Part shown: piece by piece, positions 7,611 to 16,035 of the stretch
Layout of the letters: the number at the start of each line of letters is the position of its first letter
Position numbering within the stretch: the first letter of the stretch is position 1
Source: Desnuesiella massiliensis
Lineage (GTDB): Bacteria; Bacillota; Clostridia; Clostridiales; Clostridiaceae
Direction: 5' to 3'
NCBI RefSeq assembly: GCF_001403615.1
Contig: NZ_LN879457.1
Coordinates: 1,116,001 to 1,180,000 of the forward strand
Length of the DNA stretch: 64,000 nucleotides
Notes under the pieces: generated by a model
Told to the model about the DNA's origin: nothing
Database searches by the model: none
The model's input: only the letters and a program-made list of their open reading frames with translations
Translations under genes and position numbers: made by a program

Positions 7611-8804
7611 ATGGAAGAGAAAAGAAATACTATTTTTCATATTGATGTAAATTCTGCCTTTCTATCATGGTCGGTAGTGTATAGAATGAGTCAAGGAGAG
7701 GATATGGATCTTAGAAATATTCCTTCAGTTATTGGAGGAGATGAGCAAAGTAGAAGGGGAGTAGTATTAGCAAAGTCTAATTTAGCTAAGCAATATGGAA
7801 TAGTAACAGGAGAAAGCTTGTACTCAGCTAAGAGGAAGTGTCCTAATTTAGTAATTGTAGCTCCTGACTTTAATTCCTATAGATTTTATAGTAAAGAGCT
7901 TATAAATATGCTTAAGAACTATTCCCCTTGTGTAGAGCAATACTCCATTGATGAGTGTTTCTTAGATATGGGAGTTTTAGATAAGAAAGATGCCTATGAG
8001 GAGGCTTATGCTATAAAGGAAAGAATAAAGAAAGAACTAGGATTTACAGTGAATATAGGTATATCTGACAAAAAAGTTCTTGCTAAAATGGCTTCAGAAT
8101 TTAATAAGCCAGATAAGATAAATACATTATATAGCGAAGAAATAAAGGAAAAGTTATGGCCTTTACCTGTAGGTGAGCTCTTTATGGTAGGTAGAAAAGC
8201 AAAAGAAAAACTTAATAAATTATATATATTTACTATAGAGGACTTAGCTAAGCATGATGTAACATTTTTAAAACAAAAATTTAAGAGCTATGGAGGTCTT
8301 ATTTGGGAATACGCTAATGGAATAGATAGTTCAAAAGTGCAATGTCAATCAGAAGAAGCAAAAATAATAAGTAATTCAATAACCTTACCTGTAGATGTGG
8401 TGAATAAATATAAGGCCCATGACATATTAGTACAAATTTCTGAACAAATTTCTGTAAGACTAAGAAAGGAAAATAAATTTTGTAGTGGTATAGCTGTTAA
8501 TATTAAAAATAAGGATTTTATAAGCTATTCTCATCAGAAAAAGTTAGCTAATCCTACAAATTCAACTAAACATATAGGTAAAATAGCTCAAGAATTATTT
8601 GATGAGGTGTGGAAAAAAGAACCCATAAGACTATTAGGAATAGCCCTGTACAATTTGTCAGAAGAGTTTACTCATCAAGTTAGCATATTTGATGAAACTG
8701 AGGTATATTCTTTAGAAAAAAATCAAAGCCTAGATAAAGCCTTAGACCTTATTAAAGAAAAATTTGGAGATAAGTCTATTAAAAGATTTAATAATAACAT
8801 ATAA
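7611..8804 (+). CDS. dinB: DNA polymerase IV (Y-family translesion polymerase)
   Basis: A 397-residue Y-family polymerase, the usual length for DinB. The first metal-binding acidic motif is FHIDVNSAFLSW, and the second is YSIDECFLDM with the catalytic Asp-Glu pair. GISDKKVLAKMASEFNKP and the helix-hairpin-helix region LPVGELFMVGRKAKEKL follow, then the little-finger domain. It copies past damaged bases. The start has a GGGTGATT ribosome site. No C-terminal beta-clamp motif was clearly identified. A candidate LexA box lies about 45 bases upstream. Confidence 0.92.
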   Translation: MEEKRNTIFHIDVNSAFLSWSVVYRMSQGEDMDLRNIPSVIGGDEQSRRGVVLAKSNLAKQYGIVTGESLYSAKRKCPNLVIVAPDFNSYRFYSKELINMLKNYSPCVEQYSIDECFLDMGVLDKKDAYEEAYAIKERIKKELGFTVNIGISDKKVLAKMASEFNKPDKINTLYSEEIKEKLWPLPVGELFMVGRKAKEKLNKLYIFTIEDLAKHDVTFLKQKFKSYGGLIWEYANGIDSSKVQCQSEEAKIISNSITLPVDVVNKYKAHDILVQISEQISVRLRKENKFCSGIAVNIKNKDFISYSHQKKLANPTNSTKHIGKIAQELFDEVWKKEPIRLLGIALYNLSEEFTHQVSIFDETEVYSLEKNQSLDKALDLIKEKFGDKSIKRFNNNI

Positions 8805-8826
8805 ATAATTATAATTGGGGGATGTA

Positions 8827-9726
8827 ATGGTTCTTAGAAAAAGAAAAATTAAATTAGCGATTGTATATATTATACTTTATATGTTAGGGTTCTCTTCTTA
8901 TTTTTTCTTTTCTTCACTCCAGGCTCCTTCTGCTGAAGTGGTGGAAGAAGATTATATGGAAATGTATAGAGTATTATACTCTAGTAAAGAAAAAGCAGAG
9001 GAAGATTTCGATATAGAGATTATGGAAATCATGAGAAGAGGATACAGGGGTAATAGAGAAGGAATATCAGAAAATTCCAAAGAGGTCTATAGCCAGAAGC
9101 ATGTGTTAGCTATAGAATCTGAAAGAGCTTATATAAAAGATGGCAAAAAAACAGTGTTTTTAACTTTTGATGATGGTCCCAGTGCTAATATAACGCCTCA
9201 GATATTAAATATACTAGACAAATATAATATTAAGGCTACATTTTTTGTTGTAGGAGCTATGGTTGAAGAAAACAAAGAGATTTTAAAGAGAACTTATAAT
9301 TCTGGACACGCAATAGCAAATCACTCCTATTCTCATAATTATAGCAAGATTTATAGTAACGTGGATAACTTTATATATGAGGTGGACAAGACAGATGAAG
9401 CCCTAAAGAAAATATTAGGATATAATTTTAACACTAGAGTTTTTAGATTTCCGGGAGGTTCTTATGGTAATAAGAAAGAGTTTAAAGAAGCTATTAATAA
9501 TAAGGGCATGATATACATTGATTGGAATTCTCTAAATGGCGATGCAGAGGGTCAAGGGTTATCTAAGGATAGGCTTATTAATAGGTTTCTTGAAACCTCT
9601 TCAAATTATGAAAAACTAGTGGTGCTTATGCATGATGCTCCAGGAAAGCAAAGTACAGTAGATAGTTTACCTAGTATAATTGAGAACCTTAAGCAGAGAG
9701 GATTTGAATTTGCTATTTTAAAATAG
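8827..9726 (+). CDS. Membrane-anchored polysaccharide deacetylase (NodB domain)
   Basis: A 299-residue protein with one N-terminal membrane segment (about residues 8-28), a variable linker and a NodB-homology domain from about residue 110. TFDDGPSANITPQIL holds the catalytic and metal-binding Asp pair, NHSYSHNY holds the two metal His, FRFPGGSYGN is the third motif, and LMHDAPGKQSTV supplies the final His. It probably removes acetyl groups from peptidoglycan or another cell-surface glycan outside the membrane. The ATG at 8827 is preferred over an upstream TTG because the GGGGGA ribosome site fits it. Confidence 0.9.
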   Translation: MVLRKRKIKLAIVYIILYMLGFSSYFFFSSLQAPSAEVVEEDYMEMYRVLYSSKEKAEEDFDIEIMEIMRRGYRGNREGISENSKEVYSQKHVLAIESERAYIKDGKKTVFLTFDDGPSANITPQILNILDKYNIKATFFVVGAMVEENKEILKRTYNSGHAIANHSYSHNYSKIYSNVDNFIYEVDKTDEALKKILGYNFNTRVFRFPGGSYGNKKEFKEAINNKGMIYIDWNSLNGDAEGQGLSKDRLINRFLETSSNYEKLVVLMHDAPGKQSTVDSLPSIIENLKQRGFEFAILK

Positions 9727-9746
9727 AACCTTATGAATTAGAATAA

Positions 9747-9810
9747 GACATCTCCAAAAAATAATTAGTCAGTCTACTTGTATATTTGACTAGTTATTTT
9801 TTACGATGCC
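9747..9810 (-). repeat. Short copy of structured repeat family R1 (minus orientation)
   Basis: Read on the minus strand it starts GGCATCGTAAAAAATAACTA and ends with the complementary TAATTATTTTTTGGAGATGTC. Both arms match the larger copies at 21378-21536 and 52783-52933, but the central part is deleted. It lies 20 bases after the deacetylase stop codon and can act as a terminator in either direction. Confidence 0.8.
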
Positions 9811-9817
9811 TAATGAG

Positions 9818-9869
9818 TGCCTTTCAATCAAGTAATATAGTTTTTGCTAACTGATTGAAGGGCATTTTT
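9818..9869 (+). terminator. Terminator downstream of the deacetylase
   Basis: TGCCTTTCAATCA (9818-9830) pairs with TGATTGAAGGGCA (9852-9864), followed by TTTTTG. Confidence 0.8.
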
Positions 9870-10258
9870 GTTTAATAATATTCTAATAAATGGAATATAA
9901 GGTGTAATATCTTAATAGATTTTAACATAGGTAAAGAACTAAAGAGAAAAAATATGAAGGAAATGTCAAGATATAATGCAATTTTTATTATGATCAAATA
10001 GTCACATGGAAAAGTATTGAAAAATCATGAATATTTTTATATAATTATTAAAAATAGCAATTAATATTATAAAATTGTTAATTACAGAGTGGGCTTTAAA
10101 GCTAAACTATTAACAAAAAGAATAAAATGACATTTTACAGTCTATTGTAAGACAATTTCCTAAATGTTTAAATTATCAAGGCTCATCCAATTTATGTAAA
10201 ATGAGATTTTTTATTTTATATGAATTGTTATGTAATTCTAAAAAAAGGGGGTTATTAA
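9870..10258. other. Non-coding AT-rich stretch upstream of the subtilase
   Basis: About 390 bases with no ORF that has a ribosome site, and no recognisable RNA family. It ends in AAAAAAAGGGGG, the ribosome site of the subtilase. It presumably holds that gene's promoter and a long 5' leader; no single promoter stands out. Confidence 0.5.
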
Positions 10259-13200
10259 ATGAAAAAAACATTAAGGAACACCATGTCTAAGGTATTAAGC
10301 GGTATTTTTGCTTTAACCTTAATACTAGGCAGTGGTCCTCAGAGGGTTAATGCTTTAGAAGGTAATACTTTAGATGATAATGCTAAGATAAAGCAAATTG
10401 CATTAAGCAATCTAAAAAGCAAATACTCTCAAAATCTTAAGTTTTCTGAGGTGAAAACACTGGAAAATATTGCCTCCAACGACAACGCTTCATCAAAGAG
10501 TGAAAATCCTGATGAAAAAGTTAGAGTTATCGTACAACTAAAAGATAAATCCGCTTCTGAACTCGCAGAAAAAGGTAATGTAGCTAGCGCTAAAGCCGTG
10601 GAGTCAGTAAAAGCTTCCCAAGCCTCCATAAAGTCTAAGGTTAAAAAGCTTACTGGAGGAGAAGTGAGATATACCTATGGTAATTTAATTAATGGATTTA
10701 GCATGGATGTAAAGAGAAGTGAAATTGAAAAAATTAAGCAGTTACCTGGAGTACAAAAGGTTGCTGAAGCTAAACTATATTATCCTCAAATGAAATCTGC
10801 CAAAGAATTGACTGAGGCTTATAAGGTTTGGGAAGACTTAGGATATAAAGGAGAGGGCATGGTGGTATCTATCATAGATACAGGAATTGATTATACTCAT
10901 AAGGATATGAAAAATCCTAAAGAATCGTTAAAGATAAAGCTAAAGGATAAAAATCCTGAAGGATTAGGCAAATATTATACAGATAAGGTTCCTTATGGTT
11001 ATAATTATGCAGATAGAAACGATGAAGTTATAGATACTACTGATAGTATGCATGGAATGCACGTAGCAGGTATAGTGGCTGCAGCAGGAGATGAAAAAGA
11101 AGTTAATAATCTAGAGGCTGTTCAGGGTGTGGCTCCTGAAGCTCAACTCTTAGCCATGAAAGTATTTTCTAATAATCCAGCACTTAAGGGAGCTTACGCA
11201 GATGATATAGTAGCTGCTATAGAAGATTCTGTTTCTCATGGAGCAGATGTCATAAATATGAGTTTAGGCTCTACAGCATCCTTCCAACAGGCTGATGATC
11301 CGGAACAAAAAGCCATTAAAAATGCAGTTAATGCAGGAGTGATAGTGGTGGTTTCAGCTGGTAACTCACAATATTCTACAGCTCCATTTAAATTTGGAGA
11401 GATAACAGATACTGGATTAGTGGGAGCACCAGGTCTTGCAAAAGATTCTCTACAGGTGGCAAATTTTGAAAACAATAATGTTACATTACCTGCATTGGAA
11501 TATAAGGCAGGGGATAAAAGTGGACTATTTGGATATACCACATCTGAAGTAAATCCAGTAAGGGTTTTTAAAGCAGATCAAAGCTTTGAACTAGTGGATT
11601 GTGGATTAGGTGAACCAAAAGATTTCACTGGAAAAAGCTTAACTGGCAAAATAGCCTTGATAAAAAGAGGCGGTAATACCTTTATAGAGAAAAAGGTGAA
11701 TGCCCAAAATGCTGGAGCTGCTGGGGTTATTGTGTATAACAAGGACGGAGATGACTCTTATATTAATATGGCTACAGATCCGACAGTAAAAATACCAGGA
11801 GTTTTTGTAACTAATAGTGATGGTAAAATATTATTATCCTTAGTTCAATCCGGATTAAAAATATCCTTTGGAGAAAAGGTTGTAGTTAAACCCAATATAA
11901 ATAAAGATGATTTTTCTAGCACTACTTCTTGGGGACCAACTCCTAATTTAGACTTTAAACCACAAATAGCTGCGCCAGGTGGGAATATTTATTCAACGGT
12001 AAATAGTAACAAATATGAGACTATGAGTGGTACATCTATGGCAGCTCCTCATGTTGCTGGAGGACAAGCACTATTACTTCAAGCAATTAAAAATAATCTA
12101 CCAGCATTAAAGGGGAGAGAATTGGTAGATTTTGCGAAGAACACTGCCATAAATACTGCAAAAATAGTTATGGATAAAGCTCATAATACAGTACCGTATT
12201 CACCAAGAAGACAAGGTGCTGGATTAATGCAAATAAAAGCTGCTATAAATAATAAGGTTTTGGCACTAAGCTCTAATGGAGAGGCTGTAGTAGCCTTAAA
12301 AGAAGTTGGTAAGAATACAGAGTTTGAATTAACCTTAAAGAATTATGGAGATAAAGAAGCGGTTTATGATGTAGAGAATTTTGGAGGAGTTTTAACTGAA
12401 CAAAATAAAGAAGCTATTAACTCAATGTCTTATGATGTGGCTTTAACCACTGAAGAGGCTAAAGTAAGCTTTGATAAAGAAAAAGTTACAGTACCTGCAA
12501 AGGGTGAAGTAAAAATAAAAGTTAGTTTAAATATAACTGACAAGGTAACTACGGAGAGATTTATAGAAGGATTTATAAAGTTTAAACCCCAGGATTCCAT
12601 ACCTTCATTAGTAGTTCCTTTTATGGGCTATTATGGAGATTGGTCTAAAGAAAAAATAATCAACGATGCAGCCTGGAACTTTAAAGCAAATAATAATTTA
12701 CCTGCTTCTATGGTCTTAAGTAAAAATGATAAGGGTGAAGAGATATATCTTGGCTATGATGGTGAGGATAAAGAAGGAGATAATATCATAGATAAGGATT
12801 CAATAGCTATATCACCAAATGGGGATAAGGTTGGAGATTTTATAGTTCCTCATCTTTATTATTTGAGAAATGCTAAATACTCTATAGCTCAGTTACTAGA
12901 TAAAGATAAGAATTTAATAACTGAATTAGGTAGAGAAGACAATATAAAAAAGAAAGTATATAATGATAAAAATAATGAGGGAGATAAACCTTATACACTT
13001 TCAGCTTTAGCTTGGGACGGAAAAATTTTTAACAGTAAGACTGGAGAATATGAGGCGCTTCCAGAAGGGCAATACTATATCAATATTAAATCTGCAGTAG
13101 ATTATGAAGGAGCTAAAGAACAAGATTTTATTATTCCTGTTAAAATTGATTTATCTGCTCCAGAAGTTACTATAGTATCTCCTATATATTCTTATTCAGA

Positions 13201-13990
13201 TAAGTATCTATTAAAATGGAGAGCAAAAGATTTTTCTTCTAGCATATCTAAAGAAGATCCAGTAGTGATGGTAAACGGAGAAGAACAGAAAGTAGATATT
13301 AAATTTGAAGATGGATTCTACAGTTGTGAAATTACACTAGAAAAAGATAAATATAATGATGTTAAAGTTGCTATGTTCGATAAAGCTTACAATTTAGGTA
13401 TAGGAGATGTGGCCATAAGATATGGTAAAGACATTGAAGCTAAAGTAGTTTTTGATAATCTTGATGGTAAATTGTTAGAAACAAGTAAAGAAGTATATAC
13501 TGTTACAGGAAGATTAACAGCACCATTAAAGACTTTCAAAATCAATAATGAAAAGGTTAAGATTAATAACAATTTAACTTTCAGCTATGATATCAAACTA
13601 AAAGAAGGATTAAATTATATACCTGTTTATGCAGAAGATTCAAAGGGAACGGTATTAATGAATTATTCTTATAAAATTAATTGTGATACAATAGCGCCTG
13701 TAATTGACATTGAACAGCCAGTAATAGATAAAGATAATATAGCTAATCTAAAGGACAATAAGCTTATTTTAAAGGGTAAAGTATCTGATAATACTTATGG
13801 ATATAAATTTTTCTTAAATGGTGAAAATAAGTTTAATGTTAGCTTAGAGGGAGAAATGGGAAGTGATAAGACTCTAAGGTCTTTCCAATACGAACTTAAT
13901 GTAGAGGATGGTTCTTTTATAGAGTTAAAGGCTGTAGATGTATTTGGCAATGAAACAGTTAAAAAAATAAAAATTAAAATTGAAAAATAA
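10259..13990 (+). CDS. Large secreted S8-family subtilisin-like serine protease
   Basis: A 1243-residue exported protease. Residues 1-32 form a signal peptide. An inhibitor-I9-type propeptide follows (about 85-175). The catalytic triad is intact: Asp in SIIDTGIDYTHKD (about 206), His in HGMHVAGI (about 264) and Ser in GTSMAAPHVAGG (about 592). A protease-associated (PA) domain is inserted before the Ser, about residues 440-545. The C-terminal 600 residues look like Fn3-type and beta-sandwich domains, as in lactocepin or C5a-peptidase relatives. There is no LPxTG anchor, so it is probably released or held non-covalently. It likely degrades extracellular protein for peptide nutrition. A perfect terminator follows. 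Confidence 0.93.
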   Translation: MKKTLRNTMSKVLSGIFALTLILGSGPQRVNALEGNTLDDNAKIKQIALSNLKSKYSQNLKFSEVKTLENIASNDNASSKSENPDEKVRVIVQLKDKSASELAEKGNVASAKAVESVKASQASIKSKVKKLTGGEVRYTYGNLINGFSMDVKRSEIEKIKQLPGVQKVAEAKLYYPQMKSAKELTEAYKVWEDLGYKGEGMVVSIIDTGIDYTHKDMKNPKESLKIKLKDKNPEGLGKYYTDKVPYGYNYADRNDEVIDTTDSMHGMHVAGIVAAAGDEKEVNNLEAVQGVAPEAQLLAMKVFSNNPALKGAYADDIVAAIEDSVSHGADVINMSLGSTASFQQADDPEQKAIKNAVNAGVIVVVSAGNSQYSTAPFKFGEITDTGLVGAPGLAKDSLQVANFENNNVTLPALEYKAGDKSGLFGYTTSEVNPVRVFKADQSFELVDCGLGEPKDFTGKSLTGKIALIKRGGNTFIEKKVNAQNAGAAGVIVYNKDGDDSYINMATDPTVKIPGVFVTNSDGKILLSLVQSGLKISFGEKVVVKPNINKDDFSSTTSWGPTPNLDFKPQIAAPGGNIYSTVNSNKYETMSGTSMAAPHVAGGQALLLQAIKNNLPALKGRELVDFAKNTAINTAKIVMDKAHNTVPYSPRRQGAGLMQIKAAINNKVLALSSNGEAVVALKEVGKNTEFELTLKNYGDKEAVYDVENFGGVLTEQNKEAINSMSYDVALTTEEAKVSFDKEKVTVPAKGEVKIKVSLNITDKVTTERFIEGFIKFKPQDSIPSLVVPFMGYYGDWSKEKIINDAAWNFKANNNLPASMVLSKNDKGEEIYLGYDGEDKEGDNIIDKDSIAISPNGDKVGDFIVPHLYYLRNAKYSIAQLLDKDKNLITELGREDNIKKKVYNDKNNEGDKPYTLSALAWDGKIFNSKTGEYEALPEGQYYINIKSAVDYEGAKEQDFIIPVKIDLSAPEVTIVSPIYSYSDKYLLKWRAKDFSSSISKEDPVVMVNGEEQKVDIKFEDGFYSCEITLEKDKYNDVKVAMFDKAYNLGIGDVAIRYGKDIEAKVVFDNLDGKLLETSKEVYTVTGRLTAPLKTFKINNEKVKINNNLTFSYDIKLKEGLNYIPVYAEDSKGTVLMNYSYKINCDTIAPVIDIEQPVIDKDNIANLKDNKLILKGKVSDNTYGYKFFLNGENKFNVSLEGEMGSDKTLRSFQYELNVEDGSFIELKAVDVFGNETVKKIKIKIEK

Positions 13991-14035
13991 GTAAAAAGAT
14001 AAAGATTAGGTTTCCTAATCTTTATCTTTTTACTT
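13991..14035 (+). terminator. Terminator of the subtilase gene
   Basis: A perfect 20-bp stem (13991-14010 with 14014-14033) closed by a three-base loop. The stem itself contains A- and T-tracts, so it works in either direction. Confidence 0.9.
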
Positions 14036-14140
14036 ATAGAGACATTGAAAAATTTTAATAAATATGAAATCTTTATTAAGAAAAAGTTTTTAAGTCATAA
14101 AAAGCTTTAAATACCATTTTAATTACAATATTCCTCATTT

Positions 14141-14168
14141 GCATATAGTTTTATAGTGTATTATTCTG
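14141..14168 (+). promoter_or_regulatory. Candidate sigma-G-like promoter of the SASP gene
   Basis: GCATA at 14141-14145 and TATTCTG at 14162-14168, 16 bases apart, roughly follow the forespore sigma-G pattern. The match is imperfect and the distance to the gene is long (about 90 bases), so this is tentative. Confidence 0.3.
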
Positions 14169-14260
14169 CTTTCGGGTCAAAATAATATTACAAAGACGGA
14201 ATAGAAAAGACAGCAAGGGAAAATAAATCAAAAGAAAAAACATTAAAAGGAGGAATTAAT

Positions 14261-14449
14261 ATGACAAGGGGAAGAACATTAGTTCCAGAAGCAAAGCAAG
14301 GTTTATACAAATTCAGAACAGAAATTGCTAATGAATTAGGAGTACCATTTAGTGAATACAATGGACACTTAACATCAAGACAATGTGGTTCCGTTGGTGG
14401 AGAAATGGTAAAGAGAATGGTTGAACAATACGAAAGAAACTTAAAATAA
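14261..14449 (+). CDS. Small acid-soluble spore protein, alpha/beta type
   Basis: A 62-residue alpha/beta SASP. It contains the germination-protease cleavage region TEIANELGVPF and the highly conserved DNA-binding block GHLTSRQCGSVGGEMVKRMV. These proteins coat DNA in the dormant spore, switch it toward an A-like form and protect it from UV and heat, then are degraded on outgrowth. The ribosome site is AAAGGAGGAAT. It is the clearest evidence in the window that the organism forms endospores. A terminator follows, so it is monocistronic. Confidence 0.96.
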   Translation: MTRGRTLVPEAKQGLYKFRTEIANELGVPFSEYNGHLTSRQCGSVGGEMVKRMVEQYERNLK

Positions 14450-14499
14450 CAGCAGAAGAAAATTTGGATGACAGCATAGCAGACCCAGAATGATAAATG

Positions 14500-14530
14500 G
14501 AGGCACTAAGATTTAATTAGTGCCTCTTTC
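14500..14530 (+). terminator. Terminator of the SASP gene
   Basis: GAGGCACTAA pairs with TTAGTGCCTC (10 bp) across a seven-base loop, followed by TTTC. Confidence 0.85.
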
Positions 14531-14554
14531 TTAAAGTTAAAAGGAGGGATATTT

Positions 14555-14761
14555 ATGCCGTGGAAACAGGGAAGAGTAACTTTTGATGATGGAAGTACTT
14601 ATAATGCTGACCTTTTAGTAAACGAAAAAGGTCAGGTATATAATATGAAAGTATATAAAGGAGATAAGGTCATAAAGGAGATAGATGTGCAAGCTTTTGC
14701 CTCTGAACTTGGTAAAACTCCTGAAGATATATATCCTTATAAATTCGACTTAGGTAGATAA
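14555..14761 (+). CDS. Small uncharacterised protein, 68 residues
   Basis: A compact soluble protein starting MPWKQGRVTFDDGSTYNADL with a strong AAAGGAGGG ribosome site. It has alternating short beta-type segments (GQVYNMKVYKGDKVIKEIDV) and a helical end (FASELGKTPEDIYPYKFDLGR). No cysteines, signal peptide or membrane span. I do not recognise the family. It stands alone between two terminators, next to a spore gene, but no evidence ties it to sporulation. Confidence 0.75.
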   Translation: MPWKQGRVTFDDGSTYNADLLVNEKGQVYNMKVYKGDKVIKEIDVQAFASELGKTPEDIYPYKFDLGR

Positions 14762-14770
14762 TATATTTTA

Positions 14771-14810
14771 ATGCATGAAGATGATTTAAATCATTCTCAT
14801 GCATTTTTTT
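14771..14810 (+). terminator. Terminator after the 68-residue gene
   Basis: ATGCATGA..ATGATTTAAATCAT..TCATGCAT forms a long nested stem followed by TTTTTTT. Confidence 0.88.
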
Positions 14811-14889
14811 ATGCGTCTATATGTAGAAATGCATACTTCTATATGTTAAAATAGACCAAGGAGAACTTCAGTTCGAGGGAGGAGCTTAT

Positions 14890-16035
14890 ATGGAAAAAAT
14901 TAAAATATTACATTGTGGAGATCTGCATTTTGATACTCCCTTTAGCGATTTAAATAGAGATTTTTCCGAAATACGAAGAGAGGACTTAAGAGAAACCTTT
15001 GGAAGAATAGTCGATATGGCAAAGAAGCAAGAGGTTAAGTTACTTTTAATAACTGGTGATCTCTTTGATAATAGCAGTATTACTAAAACTACCTTAGATT
15101 ATATAAGAAAAAAGCTTGAAGATATAAAGAATATAAGGGTATTTATATCTCCAGGCAATCATGACCCTTATAATGAAAAATCCTTCTATTCTATAGTGCA
15201 GTGGCCAGAGAATGTGCATATATTCAAGAATAATTTAGAAGAGGTTACTATAGAAGATTTAAAATTAAAAGTGTATGGTATTGGATTCTCTAAGGCTTAT
15301 GAAAGGACATCCTTAATAAAGAATTTCAAAGATGAATTTTCTATAAACCAAGATTTTATAAATATAATGGTACTGCATGGAGATATAGCACAGAATAATG
15401 GCTATAATGACTATAATCCTATTACCTATGAAGATATAGGTGAGAGTAAAATGGACTATATAGCTTTAGGACATAGACATAGTTTCTCAGGAGTATTAAA
15501 AGAAAAAAATACTTACTATGCTTATAGCGGAAATCCTGAAGGTAGAGGTTTTGACGAAACAGGGGAAAAAGGAATTATAATGGGATATGTTTCTAAAAAC
15601 TTAGTAGATTTAAATTTTATTCCCATATGTAAAAGAAAATATTCAGTAAAAGAAGTTAGTATAACTGACTGCGACACCTACGAAGAAATAATAAGAGAGA
15701 TAATGAAAAATACAGAAGATGATGATAGAAAGGTAAACTTATATAAGATAATACTAAAAGGAGAAATTCATTCAGATTTTATGATTAATAAATCAGTAAT
15801 TAATGAAAAGCTAAAAGGAGAATTCTTTTATACTAAAATAATTGATGATACTCATTTAAAAATGGATTATGATGCTCTGTCTAGAGAATTTTCATTAAAG
15901 GGATTATACGCAAAAAAAATGCTGGAAAAAATAAAAGAAAGCGATGACGAAAAAGAAAAAGATAAATTGATTAATGCTCTTAAAATAGGGATTCGATGTC
16001 TTCAGGATAAGGAAGTGCTTATAGATGATAATTAA
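14890..16035 (+). CDS. DNA repair exonuclease of the SbcD/Mre11 type (YhaO-like)
   Basis: A 381-residue calcineurin-like metallophosphoesterase. The metal-binding motifs are in order: CGDLHFDTPF, TGDLFDN, SPGNHDPY, VLHGD and GHRHS. This is the Mre11/SbcD nuclease fold, and the C-terminal 120 residues look like the capping/partner-binding part. With the overlapping next gene it forms the pair known in Bacillus as yhaO-yhaN, a relative of SbcCD/Mre11-Rad50 that processes DNA ends. The ribosome site is GAGGGAGGAGC. It overlaps the next gene by 11 bases, which implies translational coupling. Confidence 0.9.
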   Translation: MEKIKILHCGDLHFDTPFSDLNRDFSEIRREDLRETFGRIVDMAKKQEVKLLLITGDLFDNSSITKTTLDYIRKKLEDIKNIRVFISPGNHDPYNEKSFYSIVQWPENVHIFKNNLEEVTIEDLKLKVYGIGFSKAYERTSLIKNFKDEFSINQDFINIMVLHGDIAQNNGYNDYNPITYEDIGESKMDYIALGHRHSFSGVLKEKNTYYAYSGNPEGRGFDETGEKGIIMGYVSKNLVDLNFIPICKRKYSVKEVSITDCDTYEEIIREIMKNTEDDDRKVNLYKIILKGEIHSDFMINKSVINEKLKGEFFYTKIIDDTHLKMDYDALSREFSLKGLYAKKMLEKIKESDDEKEKDKLINALKIGIRCLQDKEVLIDDN